From Alphaproteobacteria bacterium (GTDB taxonomy: Bacteria > Pseudomonadota > Alphaproteobacteria > Rhizobiales > Beijerinckiaceae), in contig VGDT01000011.1 in the NCBI GenBank assembly GCA_016869595.1, positions 1-64,000 of the forward strand: a stretch of DNA of 64,000 nt, read 5' to 3'. The notes beneath the pieces were generated by a model, which was not told the origin of the DNA, searched no databases, and saw only the letters and a program-made list of their open reading frames with translations. Shown one piece after another: positions 43,367 through 52,740 of the stretch (position 1 is its first letter; each line of letters starts with the position of its first letter). Position numbers and translations under genes: made by a program.

Positions 43367-44746
43367 TCAGGCTCTTTCGAGAAGCGGCGCAAATGACGCG
43401 GGAACCGCTTGTCGCTGTATTTCGCCCTGCGTGTCCGTCAGGCCAACATCGGCGAGCCACTGCGCGAATTCTGGAGCGGGCGCCAGATCGAGCATGTGCC
43501 GCACAGCAAGCACGTCATGGTAGGACGTGCTTTGGTAATTCAGCATCACATCGTCCGCGCCAGGCACGCCCATGACATAATTGACGCCAGCGACGGCGAG
43601 AAGAGTCAGCAGATCATCCATATCGTTCTGGTCGGCTTCCGCGTGGTTGGTGTAACAGACGTCGCAGCCCATTGGCAGTCCAAGCAGCTTGCCGCAGAAG
43701 TGATCTTCGAGCGCCGCTCGCGTGATCTGTTTGCCGTCGAAGAGATATTCTGGCCCGATAAACCCGACCACGGTATTGATCAGCAGAGGCTCGAATATCC
43801 GTGCGACGCCATAGGCGCGCGCTTCGAGCGTCTGCTGATCGCAATTCCAGTGGGCGTTCGCCGAAAGCGCGCTTCCCTGGCCGGTTTCAAAATACATGAC
43901 ATTGTCGCCGATCGTTCCGCGGTTTAACGCGAGCGCCGCCTCACGCGACTCACGCAGCAAAGCAAGGTCGATCCCGAAGCTTGAATTGGCGGCTTGCGTT
44001 CCGCCAATCGACTGGAAAACGAGATCGACGGGCGCCTGCCGCTCCATGAGCTGCAGCGTCGTCGTGACATGAGCGAGGACGCAGGATTGCGTCGGAATGT
44101 TCAATGTCTCGCGCAGTTCGTCGAGAAGGCGCAAGAGTTCATAGCATTGTTCCGGATTGTCGGACGCCGGATTGACGCCGATGACCGCATCGCCGTTGCC
44201 GAGGAGAAGTCCGTCTATCGCGCTTGCCAGAACGCCGCGCGCGTCGTCGGTCGGATGGTTTGGCTGAATGCGGGACGAAAGTCGGCCGCGCAGGCCCAGC
44301 GTATTGCGAAACCTGGTGACGACGCGGCGCTTGGCGGCGATGAGGATCAGGTCCTGGTTGCGGCAGATTTTTGAGACCGCCGCAACCATTTCGGGCGTGA
44401 GCCCGAAGGTTAGAGCCGTAAGCGTTTCCTGATTGGCAGCGTCTGACAGAAGCCAGTCGCGAAATTCGCCGACAGTCAGCGAAGCGATCGGCGCAAAGGC
44501 TTTACGATCGTGGCTGTCGAGGATCAGTCGCGTGACCTCGTCCTCTTCGTAAGGAACGAGCGCCTCGTTCAAGAATGTGCTGAGGGGTAAATCCGCAAGG
44601 GCCATCTGCGCCGCGACCCGTTCGGCGGCGCTTGTCGCGGCGATTCCGGCCAGGCAGTCTCCGGAACGCAGCGGAGTCGCCTTCGCCATCAGCGCTTTTA
44701 GGTCCGGGAACCTGTAGCTCGTGCCGCGAATCGTCGTCGCATACAT
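43367..44746 (-). CDS. eutB: Ethanolamine ammonia-lyase, large subunit
   Basis: A 459-residue EutB of normal length, with LTFGLTPEMVAAVSKICRNQ, RIQPNHPTDDARGVLAS, GVNPASDNPEQCYELLRLL and a C-terminal GMPMGCDVCYTNHAEAD-like region (LGLPMGCDVCYTNHAEADQN). GAGGTC precedes the ATG. No carboxysome-like shell genes, eutA reactivase or eutE are in the window, so this is the simple, shell-free form. Confidence 0.95.
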   Translation of the reverse strand: MYATTIRGTSYRFPDLKALMAKATPLRSGDCLAGIAATSAAERVAAQMALADLPLSTFLNEALVPYEEDEVTRLILDSHDRKAFAPIASLTVGEFRDWLLSDAANQETLTALTFGLTPEMVAAVSKICRNQDLILIAAKRRVVTRFRNTLGLRGRLSSRIQPNHPTDDARGVLASAIDGLLLGNGDAVIGVNPASDNPEQCYELLRLLDELRETLNIPTQSCVLAHVTTTLQLMERQAPVDLVFQSIGGTQAANSSFGIDLALLRESREAALALNRGTIGDNVMYFETGQGSALSANAHWNCDQQTLEARAYGVARIFEPLLINTVVGFIGPEYLFDGKQITRAALEDHFCGKLLGLPMGCDVCYTNHAEADQNDMDDLLTLLAVAGVNYVMGVPGADDVMLNYQSTSYHDVLAVRHMLDLAPAPEFAQWLADVGLTDTQGEIQRQAVPASFAPLLERA

Positions 44747-44909
44747 AGCCGACCTCGAACGATCTTGACTTAAGGCTATGACGCCTACGCGACCATGTCA
44801 CCTTGCGGCCCACAGGGTTTTCCCCAGCGCCCATCGCAGGCCCATGGCCATTGCGTGAAAGCTACGTATATTAGCTTAGCCAGAGATAGCCTTGTTGCGC
44901 CGGGAGCCC

Positions 44910-45800
44910 ATGTCAGCCCAAACCGACGACCCGGAAACTCTGATCCGTGCGCTTCCACTCTGGCGTGGGCCGATCGATATTGCGCCGTTGCTCGGTGGCA
45001 TCACGAACAAAAATTATATCGTAACGGATGGCGACCGGCGCGTCGTCGTTCGCCTTGGCGGCGACATTCCGGTTCATGGCGTGATGCGCTTTAATGAATT
45101 GGCGGCGAGCAGGGCGGCGGGAGCGGCCGGCGTTTCGCCGAAGGTTCTTTGCGCCGCGCCCATGGCGATGGCGCTCGAATATATTCCCGGCCAAACCTAT
45201 GAGCCGGAGGACGTGCGGAAGAAGCGCACGCGCTGTGTCGATCTTGTCAAGCGCGTTCATCGCGAAGTCGCGCGGCATTTACGCGGGCCGACCCTCGCTT
45301 TCAATGTCTTTCATATCATCCGCGACTACGCTCACACGCTCGTCGAGGATCGGAGCCGAATATCGCAGCGATTGCCGGGCTTGCTCGCGGCGAGCGAAAT
45401 TCTGGAAACGGCCACTGGCCCAATCGATCTTGTTTTCGGCCACAATGATCTTCTCGCCGCCAATTTCATCGATGATGGGCAGCGTCTCTGGCTCGTCGAT
45501 TGGGACTATGCGGGGTGGAATACGCCGCTGTTCGATCTTGGCGGGCTCTCGTCCAACAATGGCTTCAACGTCGCCGACGACAATGCGATGCTTGAAGAAT
45601 ATTTCGAAGCGCCTCCAACCGATGCGCTGCGCCGCCGTTTCAAGGCGATGCTGTGCGCCTCGCTCTTGCGCGAAACGCTTTGGAGTCTTGTCTCCGAAAG
45701 TCGATCGACGATCGATTTCGACTACGTCGCTTATTCTGATCAAAATATGACGCGCTTCACTGACGCGTGGAACGCTTTCCAACAGATGGAAAAAGCATGA
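44910..45800 (+). CDS. Choline/ethanolamine-kinase-like phosphotransferase
   Basis: A 296-residue APH-fold kinase. The nucleotide loop GGITNKNYIV matches choline-kinase-type proteins. The catalytic loop is DLVFGHNDLLAANFIDDGQR and the metal motif LVDWDYAGWNTPLFDLG. GGGAG precedes ATG 44910. It is divergent from eutB and overlaps the flavoprotein gene (ATGA), which points to an amino-alcohol substrate such as choline or ethanolamine. Confidence 0.85.
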   Translation: MSAQTDDPETLIRALPLWRGPIDIAPLLGGITNKNYIVTDGDRRVVVRLGGDIPVHGVMRFNELAASRAAGAAGVSPKVLCAAPMAMALEYIPGQTYEPEDVRKKRTRCVDLVKRVHREVARHLRGPTLAFNVFHIIRDYAHTLVEDRSRISQRLPGLLAASEILETATGPIDLVFGHNDLLAANFIDDGQRLWLVDWDYAGWNTPLFDLGGLSSNNGFNVADDNAMLEEYFEAPPTDALRRRFKAMLCASLLRETLWSLVSESRSTIDFDYVAYSDQNMTRFTDAWNAFQQMEKA

Positions 45801-48244
45801 CTGGCCTCCCGCGAAGCGCGCAGATCGTCGTCGTCGGAGGGGGCATCGTCGGCTGCTCAGTCGCCTACCACCTCGCCAAGCGCGGCGTGGAAACACTGCT
45901 GCTTGAGCGCCATCAACTGACGTCGGGTTCGACATGGCATGCAGCCGGACTGATCGGTCAGTTGCGGACCAACGCCAATATCACCAAGCTCCTCGGCTAT
46001 TCTGTAGAGCTCTATAATCGGCTTGAGGAAGAGACGGGTTATGCCACCGGGTGGCGTCGCAACGGGGGCTTGCGCCTCGCCTGCAACGCCGACCGATGGA
46101 TCGAAGTCAAGCGACAGGCCACTTCCGCAAGAAGCTTCGGACTGGAGATGCAACTCCTGAACGCCAAGGAGGCGCAAGCGCTCTGGCCGTTGATGAATGT
46201 CGACGACGTCGTCGGCGCGGCCTTCCTCCCGACCGACGGACAGGCGAATCCCTCAGACATCACGCAGGCGCTCGCGAAAGGCGCGCGGCTTGCCGGCGCG
46301 AAGCTGATCGAGAACGTCGCCGTCACGGATTTCATCATCGAGGATGAACGCGTGTGCGGCGTCGTCACGAGTGAGGGCTCGATCGCTTGCGAGAAGCTGG
46401 TGCTCTGCGCCGGCCTGTGGACGCAGCCACTCGCTGCGCGCGCCGGCGTCGCCGTTCCGCTCTCCGCCGTGCATCACCAATATATCCTGACCGAAAAGAT
46501 CAACGGCGTGACGAGCGATCTGCCGACGCTGCGCGATCCGGATCGGCTGACCTATTACAAGGAGGAGGTCGGCGGTCTCGTCATGGGCGGTTATGAGCCC
46601 AATCCCGTGCCTTGGTCATCTGGCGTTGTGCCCGAGGATTTCGCCTTTCGGCTTCTCGAAGACGATTGGGATCATTTCGAGCCGATCATGGATCTTGCGC
46701 TTGGGCGCGTGCCGGCGCTCGCAGAGGCGGGCGTCAAGCAGATGATCAACGGCCTCGAAAGCTTCACGCCCGACGGCAATTGGATGATCGGCGAAGCGCC
46801 GGAAGTGCGCAACTTCTTCGTCGGCGCCGGCTTCAACGCCTTCGGCATCGCCTCTGCAGGCGGCGCCGGTATGGCGCTCGCGGAATGGGCGGCCGACGGC
46901 GAACAGCCGTTCGATCTCTGGCCCGTCGATATCCGCCGCTTCGGCGCGCCACATAGGGATCCTTCTTGGGTGCGCGTGCGAACGCTGGAAGCATATGCAC
47001 GCCATTACAGCATCGCCTGGCCTTTCGAGGAGTTTACGTCGGGCCGTCCGCTGCGGCGCTCGCCGCTATACGATCGGCTCAAGGCGAAGGGCGCGTGTTT
47101 CGGCGAGAAAATGGGCTTCGAACGGCCCAACTGGTTTGCGGATTTGCGGGCAGGCGAAGAACCGCGGGATCGCTATTCTTTCGGCAAGCCGGGCTGGTTC
47201 GACGCGGTCGGAAGAGAGCATCGCGCGTGCCGGGAGGCGGCGGCCCTTTTCGATCAGACGAGCTTCGCCAAGGCGCTCGTCGTCGGCAAAGACGCAGAAG
47301 CGGCGCTGTCCTGGATCGCCGCGAACAATGTCGCCAAGCCGGCGGGCGCCGTAACCTATACCCAGTTGTTGAACTGCAAAGGCGGCATTGAATGCGATCT
47401 GACGATCACGCGATTGGCCAAGGACCGCTTCTATGTGGTGACTGGGACGGCCTTCGGAACGCATGACTTCGACTGGATCAGGCGGTCGATTCCTCAAGGA
47501 ATGGACGCAACGCTGATCGACGTCACCTCGGCGAATGCGGTGCTGGCGTTGATGGGACCGCGCGCACGAGAGATACTTGTATCTTGCTGCGATGATGATT
47601 TTTCGAATGCCGCCTTCCCTTTCATGAGCGCCCAAGAAATTCGTTTGGCGGGCGCGCCAGTGCTGGCGATCCGCGTCACTTATGTGGGCGAAATCGGCTG
47701 GGAGCTTCACGTCCCTGTCGATTTCGCCGTTTCGGTCTATGACGCGCTATGCGCGGCCGGCGCGCCATTTGGACTTGTCGACGCAGGTTACAGGGCGATC
47801 GAATCTCTCCGTCTAGAGAAGGGTTACCGCGCCTGGGGTTCCGATATTGGTCCAGATCATACGCCGCTAATGGCAGGTTTAGGTTGGGCCGTAAAAATGA
47901 AATCTGGCGCCCCTTTTCAGGGGAGAGAAGCGCTCATCGAGGCCGCTGGCGCTCCTTTGCCGCGCCTTCTTGCGGGTTTCACCGTCGATGAACCTGATGC
48001 TGTTCTGCTCGGGCGCGAAACGATCTATCGCAATGGCGAGCGTGTCGGTTGGCTGTCGAGCGGCGGATATGGATATTCGATCAGGAAGGCGATCGGCTAC
48101 GGCTATGTTCGCAATGCCGACGGCGTCGATCCGACATTCGTGCTGTCAGGAGAATATCAACTCGAAATTGCCGGCGAACGTCGGCCGGCGAGCGCCTCTC
48201 TTTCGCCGTTCTATGATCCGAAGGGCGAACGCTTTCGCGCGTGA
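45797..48244 (+). CDS. Dimethylglycine/sarcosine-dehydrogenase-like flavoprotein
   Basis: An 815-residue two-part enzyme. The N-terminal FAD oxidoreductase (residues 1-~390) starts IVVVGGGIVGCSVAYHLAKRG-like (dinucleotide fold) and keeps SGSTWHAAGLIGQLR, where the His is the covalent flavin site in mammalian DMGDH. The C-terminal GcvT/aminomethyltransferase part (about 430-815) has the folate-binding FLPT/GEIGWELHVP pattern. It probably demethylates an N-methyl amino acid and hands the carbon to tetrahydrofolate. Translationally coupled to the kinase gene before it. Confidence 0.88.
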   Translation: MTGLPRSAQIVVVGGGIVGCSVAYHLAKRGVETLLLERHQLTSGSTWHAAGLIGQLRTNANITKLLGYSVELYNRLEEETGYATGWRRNGGLRLACNADRWIEVKRQATSARSFGLEMQLLNAKEAQALWPLMNVDDVVGAAFLPTDGQANPSDITQALAKGARLAGAKLIENVAVTDFIIEDERVCGVVTSEGSIACEKLVLCAGLWTQPLAARAGVAVPLSAVHHQYILTEKINGVTSDLPTLRDPDRLTYYKEEVGGLVMGGYEPNPVPWSSGVVPEDFAFRLLEDDWDHFEPIMDLALGRVPALAEAGVKQMINGLESFTPDGNWMIGEAPEVRNFFVGAGFNAFGIASAGGAGMALAEWAADGEQPFDLWPVDIRRFGAPHRDPSWVRVRTLEAYARHYSIAWPFEEFTSGRPLRRSPLYDRLKAKGACFGEKMGFERPNWFADLRAGEEPRDRYSFGKPGWFDAVGREHRACREAAALFDQTSFAKALVVGKDAEAALSWIAANNVAKPAGAVTYTQLLNCKGGIECDLTITRLAKDRFYVVTGTAFGTHDFDWIRRSIPQGMDATLIDVTSANAVLALMGPRAREILVSCCDDDFSNAAFPFMSAQEIRLAGAPVLAIRVTYVGEIGWELHVPVDFAVSVYDALCAAGAPFGLVDAGYRAIESLRLEKGYRAWGSDIGPDHTPLMAGLGWAVKMKSGAPFQGREALIEAAGAPLPRLLAGFTVDEPDAVLLGRETIYRNGERVGWLSSGGYGYSIRKAIGYGYVRNADGVDPTFVLSGEYQLEIAGERRPASASLSPFYDPKGERFRA

Positions 48245-48253
48245 CCGCTGCTT

Positions 48254-49498
48254 CTATGCTTCGAGCCGCTGGTCGGCGCCTGCAGCAGCGTCACTCACGT
48301 TGCGCGGCGCGTTAAACGTGGAGATGGTTTCCTCGACGGCGTCGAGCGCAAGATCGAGGTCGTTTTGAGAGATGACAAAAGGCGGCGCGAGCCGAACGAC
48401 CGTTTGATGCGTGGAAGTCGTCAGCACGCCTTTATCGAGTAAGTCTTCGCAAACGTCTCGCGCGCTCGCGTAACGCGGGTCCAACTCAACGCCGGCCCAC
48501 AGACCGCGTCCGCGAACGTCCTTGATTGCCGGCAAGCGCATGGCGTGTAACCGTTGCAACATTCTCGCGCCGAGCGCTTGGCTGCGCTCGACCAGTCGCT
48601 CGTCCTGAAGGACGTGAAGCGCTTCGAGTCCGATAGCGGCGGCGAGAGCGTTGCCGCCAAAGGTAGACCCGTGCGAGCCGGGCGTGAACACGTCCATCAC
48701 TTCGCGCTTTGCGACGAAGGCCGAAACCGGCAGCACGCCGCCGCCGAGCGCCTTCCCGAGCGTGACGCCGTCAGGGACGATATTCTCATGCTGGAAGGCG
48801 AACCACGTCCCGCTGCGCCCCAATCCAGACTGAACTTCGTCCAACAGTAGCAAAATGCCGCGTTCATCGCAGAGTCGGCGCAGTCCTGCGAGCCAACCAT
48901 CGGGCGGCACGATCACGCCCGCCTCGCCCTGGATCGGCTCTACGAGAATGGCTGCAGTGTTTGGGGTAATGGCGGCTTCGAACGCCGCGACATCGCCAAA
49001 CGGCGCCGCGCGGAAGCCCGGCATGAACGGACCAAACCCGTCCCGATATTCGCTTTCGGAAGAGAAGCTGATGATCGTTGAGGTACGGCCATGGAAATTG
49101 CCTTCGGCGACAATGATCTCTGGACTGGCGATCCCTTTTACTCGGTTGCCCCAGCGACGCGCCGCTTTGATCGCCGTCTCGACGGCTTCCGCTCCACTGT
49201 TCATTGGCAGCGCGACGTCGAGCCCCGTCAGCTTGCAGAGCTCTTCAAGAAAAGGTCCGAGCCTGTCATTGTAAAAGGCGCGGGAAGGCACAGCGAGCCG
49301 CTGCGCCTGCTCGGCAAGTTTTGCTAGAATTCGGGGATGAGCGTGACCGAGGCTGACAGCCGAATAGGCGCTCATCATGTCGATATAGCGCCGACCTTCC
49401 ACATCCCACAGATAGGCGCCCTGTCCGCGCGTAAGCATGACGGGCAGGGGATCGTAGTTTCGAGCGACGTGTGGGTTCCTGAACTCCGAGCTGTCCAT
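48254..49498 (-). CDS. Class III aminotransferase (ornithine/lysine delta- or epsilon-type)
   Basis: A 414-residue PLP enzyme very similar in motifs to ornithine aminotransferase: YSAVSLGHAHPRI, LPMNSGAEAVETAIKAARRW, ILLLLDEVQSGLGRSGTWFA and the PLP lysine in GVTLGKALGGGVLPVSAF. The start is uncertain; ATG 49498 gives a normal length, ATG 49564 adds 22 residues. It is divergent from an ALDH7-type dehydrogenase, so a role on the epsilon-amino group of lysine is as plausible as ornithine. Confidence 0.85.
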   Translation of the reverse strand: MDSSEFRNPHVARNYDPLPVMLTRGQGAYLWDVEGRRYIDMMSAYSAVSLGHAHPRILAKLAEQAQRLAVPSRAFYNDRLGPFLEELCKLTGLDVALPMNSGAEAVETAIKAARRWGNRVKGIASPEIIVAEGNFHGRTSTIISFSSESEYRDGFGPFMPGFRAAPFGDVAAFEAAITPNTAAILVEPIQGEAGVIVPPDGWLAGLRRLCDERGILLLLDEVQSGLGRSGTWFAFQHENIVPDGVTLGKALGGGVLPVSAFVAKREVMDVFTPGSHGSTFGGNALAAAIGLEALHVLQDERLVERSQALGARMLQRLHAMRLPAIKDVRGRGLWAGVELDPRYASARDVCEDLLDKGVLTTSTHQTVVRLAPPFVISQNDLDLALDAVEETISTFNAPRNVSDAAAGADQRLEA

Positions 49499-49625
49499 AT
49501 CCGAGAGCTTTTTGCGCGCATCCGCATTAGATAGATGCGTGCGGACATTTGCGTGATTATGCATACATAGGCGGATGCAACGACGGCGCCAGCCGCGTAA
49601 GCTTAGGCGAACAACGGGAGTTGAA

Positions 49626-51164
49626 ATGGAGGCGCGCGTTCTGCATGCCGATATTGCCGCTGAAACCGCGGCTCTTCTCCGTAATTTCGGGTTGGAATCG
49701 CAGACGTTTGAGAGCGGGTCGCTGACGACGCGTTCGCCGATCACTGGCGAGACAATTGCGCGGGTCGAGACCGCCAATTCGGGGATGGTTCAGCAGACCA
49801 TCGCGCGCGCCGAGGATGCGTTCCGCGTCTGGCGCAATATTCCAGCGCCGCGCCGAGGCGAATTCGTGCGCTTGCTGGGAGAAGAGCTACGAGCGGCTAA
49901 GGCTGAGCTTGCGCGTCTTGTCACAATCGAGGCTGGCAAGATTACGACGGAAGGTCTCGGCGAAGTTCAGGAGATGATCGACATCTGCGACTTTGCCGTT
50001 GGCCTGTCACGCCAACTGCACGGGCTGACGATCGCCACCGAACGCCATTGTCACAGGATGATGGAGACATGGCACCCACTCGGCGTCACGGGCGTGATCA
50101 CCAGCTTCAACTTTCCGGTCGCCGTCTGGGCCTGGAACGCAGCGCTTGCTCTGGTCTGCGGCGATGCCGTGGTTTGGAAGCCTTCGGAAAAGACGCCGCT
50201 GGTCGCGCTTGCGACGCAAGCGCTGGTCGAGCGTGCGGCCGCGCGTTTTGGCGATGCGCCGGAAGGGCTTTCAAACCTGCTAGTCGGCGGGCGGGACCTC
50301 GGCGAGGCATTAGTCGAAGACGCGCGGGTTCAACTTGTTTCCGCGACTGGTTCGACGGCGATGGGCCGGGCGATCGCGCCGCGGCTTGCGCAACGCTTTG
50401 CTCGATCGATCCTCGAACTCGGCGGCAATAACGCTGCCGTTGTTTGCGCCTCGGCGCCGCTTGATCTCACTGTGCGAGCGATCGCATTCGCGGCGATGGG
50501 CACGGCGGGTCAGCGATGCACGACATTACGCCGGCTCATTGTGCATGAAGACGTCTATGACGATCTTCTTGCTCGGTTGCGGCAAGCCTACGCCTCCATT
50601 TCGGTTGGCGATCCCAGAGACGGCGCTTCGCTTGTCGGTCCTCTCATCGACCGAGACGCCTATACGGCGATGTGCGCCGCGCTCGACGAAGTCCGCAAAG
50701 CGGGGGGCGTCATCCTCGGCGGAGACCGCGTATTAGCGGAAAAATATCCCGACGCCTTCTACGTGCGACCGGCGCTGGCAGAAATGCCGAACCAAACCGA
50801 GGTCGTGCGGCGCGAAACATTCGCGCCGATCCTGTATGTGATGAAATTTCGCAGCCTCGATGAAGCGATCCGATTGAATAACGATGTCGCGCATGGTCTC
50901 GCATCGGCGATCTTTACTGCGCGTCTTGACGAAGCCGAGCGCTTCATGGCCGCCGACGGATCGGATTGCGGCATTGTGAATGTGAACATCGGACCGTCCG
51001 GCGCTGAAATTGGCGGCGCCTTCGGAGGCGAGAAGGATACCGGCGGCGGCCGCGAAGCGGGGTCCGACTGCTGGAAGGCCTATATGCGCCGCGCCACCAA
51101 TACGATCAATTATTCGGGCGAACTGCCGCTAGCGCAGGGCGTTAAATTCGATTTGGAGACTTAG
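49626..51164 (+). CDS. ALDH7-type aldehyde dehydrogenase (probable L-aminoadipate-semialdehyde dehydrogenase)
   Basis: A 512-residue dehydrogenase of the antiquitin (ALDH7) type. Landmarks are the NAD fold with TSFNFPVAVWAWNAALALVC, KPSEKTPLVALA, the catalytic Glu in ILELGGNNA and the catalytic Cys in AGQRCTTLRRLIVHE, and the ALDH7-like ending with NVNIGPSGAEIGGAFGGEK. GGGAG precedes ATG 49626; the frame opens at 49575. In Pseudomonas this type (AmaB) oxidises piperideine-6-carboxylate/aminoadipate semialdehyde in lysine breakdown. Confidence 0.87.
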   Translation: MEARVLHADIAAETAALLRNFGLESQTFESGSLTTRSPITGETIARVETANSGMVQQTIARAEDAFRVWRNIPAPRRGEFVRLLGEELRAAKAELARLVTIEAGKITTEGLGEVQEMIDICDFAVGLSRQLHGLTIATERHCHRMMETWHPLGVTGVITSFNFPVAVWAWNAALALVCGDAVVWKPSEKTPLVALATQALVERAAARFGDAPEGLSNLLVGGRDLGEALVEDARVQLVSATGSTAMGRAIAPRLAQRFARSILELGGNNAAVVCASAPLDLTVRAIAFAAMGTAGQRCTTLRRLIVHEDVYDDLLARLRQAYASISVGDPRDGASLVGPLIDRDAYTAMCAALDEVRKAGGVILGGDRVLAEKYPDAFYVRPALAEMPNQTEVVRRETFAPILYVMKFRSLDEAIRLNNDVAHGLASAIFTARLDEAERFMAADGSDCGIVNVNIGPSGAEIGGAFGGEKDTGGGREAGSDCWKAYMRRATNTINYSGELPLAQGVKFDLET

Positions 51165-51239
51165 CCTCTACTTCGTTTCGCAATGATTTTCTGGCGTGGA
51201 CGAGCTACATAGGGCAAGCATCGATCGCTCGGAGCTGCG

Positions 51240-52637
51240 ATGAACAAGTCTCCAGTTTCCGCTGACGCCATTCGGGCGATGTTCGCCTCGGCGATGTCGG
51301 ACATGTATCAGGCCGAAGCGCCGCAATACCGCGCGATGAAAGCGCTCGTCGCAGACGTTAATCGGCAAACGCTTGCCAACGACCCGCAGCTCGAGCGGCG
51401 CCTTGCTGAGAGCGGGGAACTCGAACGACTCGACGTCGAGCGCCATGGCGCCATACGTGTTGGGACGGCCGAGGAGCTGTCGACGCTGCGTCGCCTCTTC
51501 GCGATCATGGGAATGGCGCCGGTCGGCTACTATGATTTGTCGGTCGCCGGGATTCCGGTGCATTCGACCGCATTCCGCCCGGTCGGCGAAAGCGCAATGC
51601 GTGTTAGCCCATTTCGCATCTTCACCTCGCTTCTCAGACTGGATCTCATCGCCGATGCAGAAGCGCGTGAGATGGCGGCAAAGATTCTCGCTCAACGCGA
51701 CATTTTCACGCCGCGCTGTCGGGAGCTGATCAATCTTTTTGAAAGACGCGGGTTCGACGATGAAGAGGCGCGCCAATTCGTCGTTGAAGCGGCGAAGACA
51801 TTTCGCTGGAACGGGCAGGCGAGGGTCTCATCGGCTGTCTATCAGAAGTTCTATGCGACGCATCCGCTGCTCGCCGACATTGTTTGTTTCAAAGGGCCGC
51901 ATATCAATCATCTCACCTTGCATGCGCTCGATATCGACGCCGCGCACCACGCGATGGCGGCGCGCAGTCTGAGTCCGAAATCGATTGTCGAAGGGCCGCC
52001 GCGTCGTCGCTGTCCGATTCTCTTGCGCCAGACGAGCTTCAAGGCGCGTCCCGAGCCTGTCGAATTTATCGAGGAAGACGGCCGGCGTGCGACAGGCGCG
52101 CATACCGCGCGTTTCGGCGAGATTGAGCAAAGAGGCGCGGCGCTGACCGCGAAGGGACGCGCGCTTTATGACAGGCTTCTCGCCGAAGCTCAGGCCTCTG
52201 TTCCGCTTGCGGCCGACGGCGCCAATGCGCGGGCATACAATGAAGAGCTGGGGCGGCGCTTTGCGGCGTTCCACGACGACTATGAGACGCTGCGACGCGA
52301 AAAGCTCGCCTTTTTCCGTTATTCGGCCGATCCGAGCGCGAGGACAGGGCAGCCTGCGTTTCCTCCTTCGTTGGACGATCTCCTGCAGACCGGAGCTCTG
52401 CGCGCTGAGCCAATCCTTTACGAGGATTTCCTGCCGGTCAGCGCCGCCGGCATCTTTCGCTCGAATCTTGGGGACCATGACGGAGAAGAATTCAGCGCGG
52501 GCGCCGACCGACGCGCCTTCGAGGCGGCGCTCGGGGCCCCGGTTCTCGACGAAATCACGATCTATGAGGCGGCGGAGAGGCGGTCTTTGGCCGCAAGCCT
52601 CAAGGCGCTCGGCCTCGATAGCGTCGCCGCTCTTTAA
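51240..52637 (+). CDS. hglS: 2-oxoadipate dioxygenase/decarboxylase (HglS, DUF1338)
   Basis: A 465-residue DUF1338 protein. In P. putida this non-heme iron enzyme converts 2-oxoadipate to D-2-hydroxyglutarate. ERHGAIRVG (His69) and GPHINHLT fit the metal-ligand histidines I recall for that enzyme (His70, His226), and GIPVHSTAFRPV is conserved nearby. It lies directly after the ALDH7-type gene, which supports a lysine catabolic role. Confidence 0.85.
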   Translation: MNKSPVSADAIRAMFASAMSDMYQAEAPQYRAMKALVADVNRQTLANDPQLERRLAESGELERLDVERHGAIRVGTAEELSTLRRLFAIMGMAPVGYYDLSVAGIPVHSTAFRPVGESAMRVSPFRIFTSLLRLDLIADAEAREMAAKILAQRDIFTPRCRELINLFERRGFDDEEARQFVVEAAKTFRWNGQARVSSAVYQKFYATHPLLADIVCFKGPHINHLTLHALDIDAAHHAMAARSLSPKSIVEGPPRRRCPILLRQTSFKARPEPVEFIEEDGRRATGAHTARFGEIEQRGAALTAKGRALYDRLLAEAQASVPLAADGANARAYNEELGRRFAAFHDDYETLRREKLAFFRYSADPSARTGQPAFPPSLDDLLQTGALRAEPILYEDFLPVSAAGIFRSNLGDHDGEEFSAGADRRAFEAALGAPVLDEITIYEAAERRSLAASLKALGLDSVAAL

Positions 52638-52740
52638 CCGGAAAAAACGCCTTGAGCGGATATTGGCGCGGCGGAAACCAGCCATAACTGAGGAGTAGGG
52701 CGCTCAACGCACTTGAGAGCCACCGCGGCATCGGAAGGGC

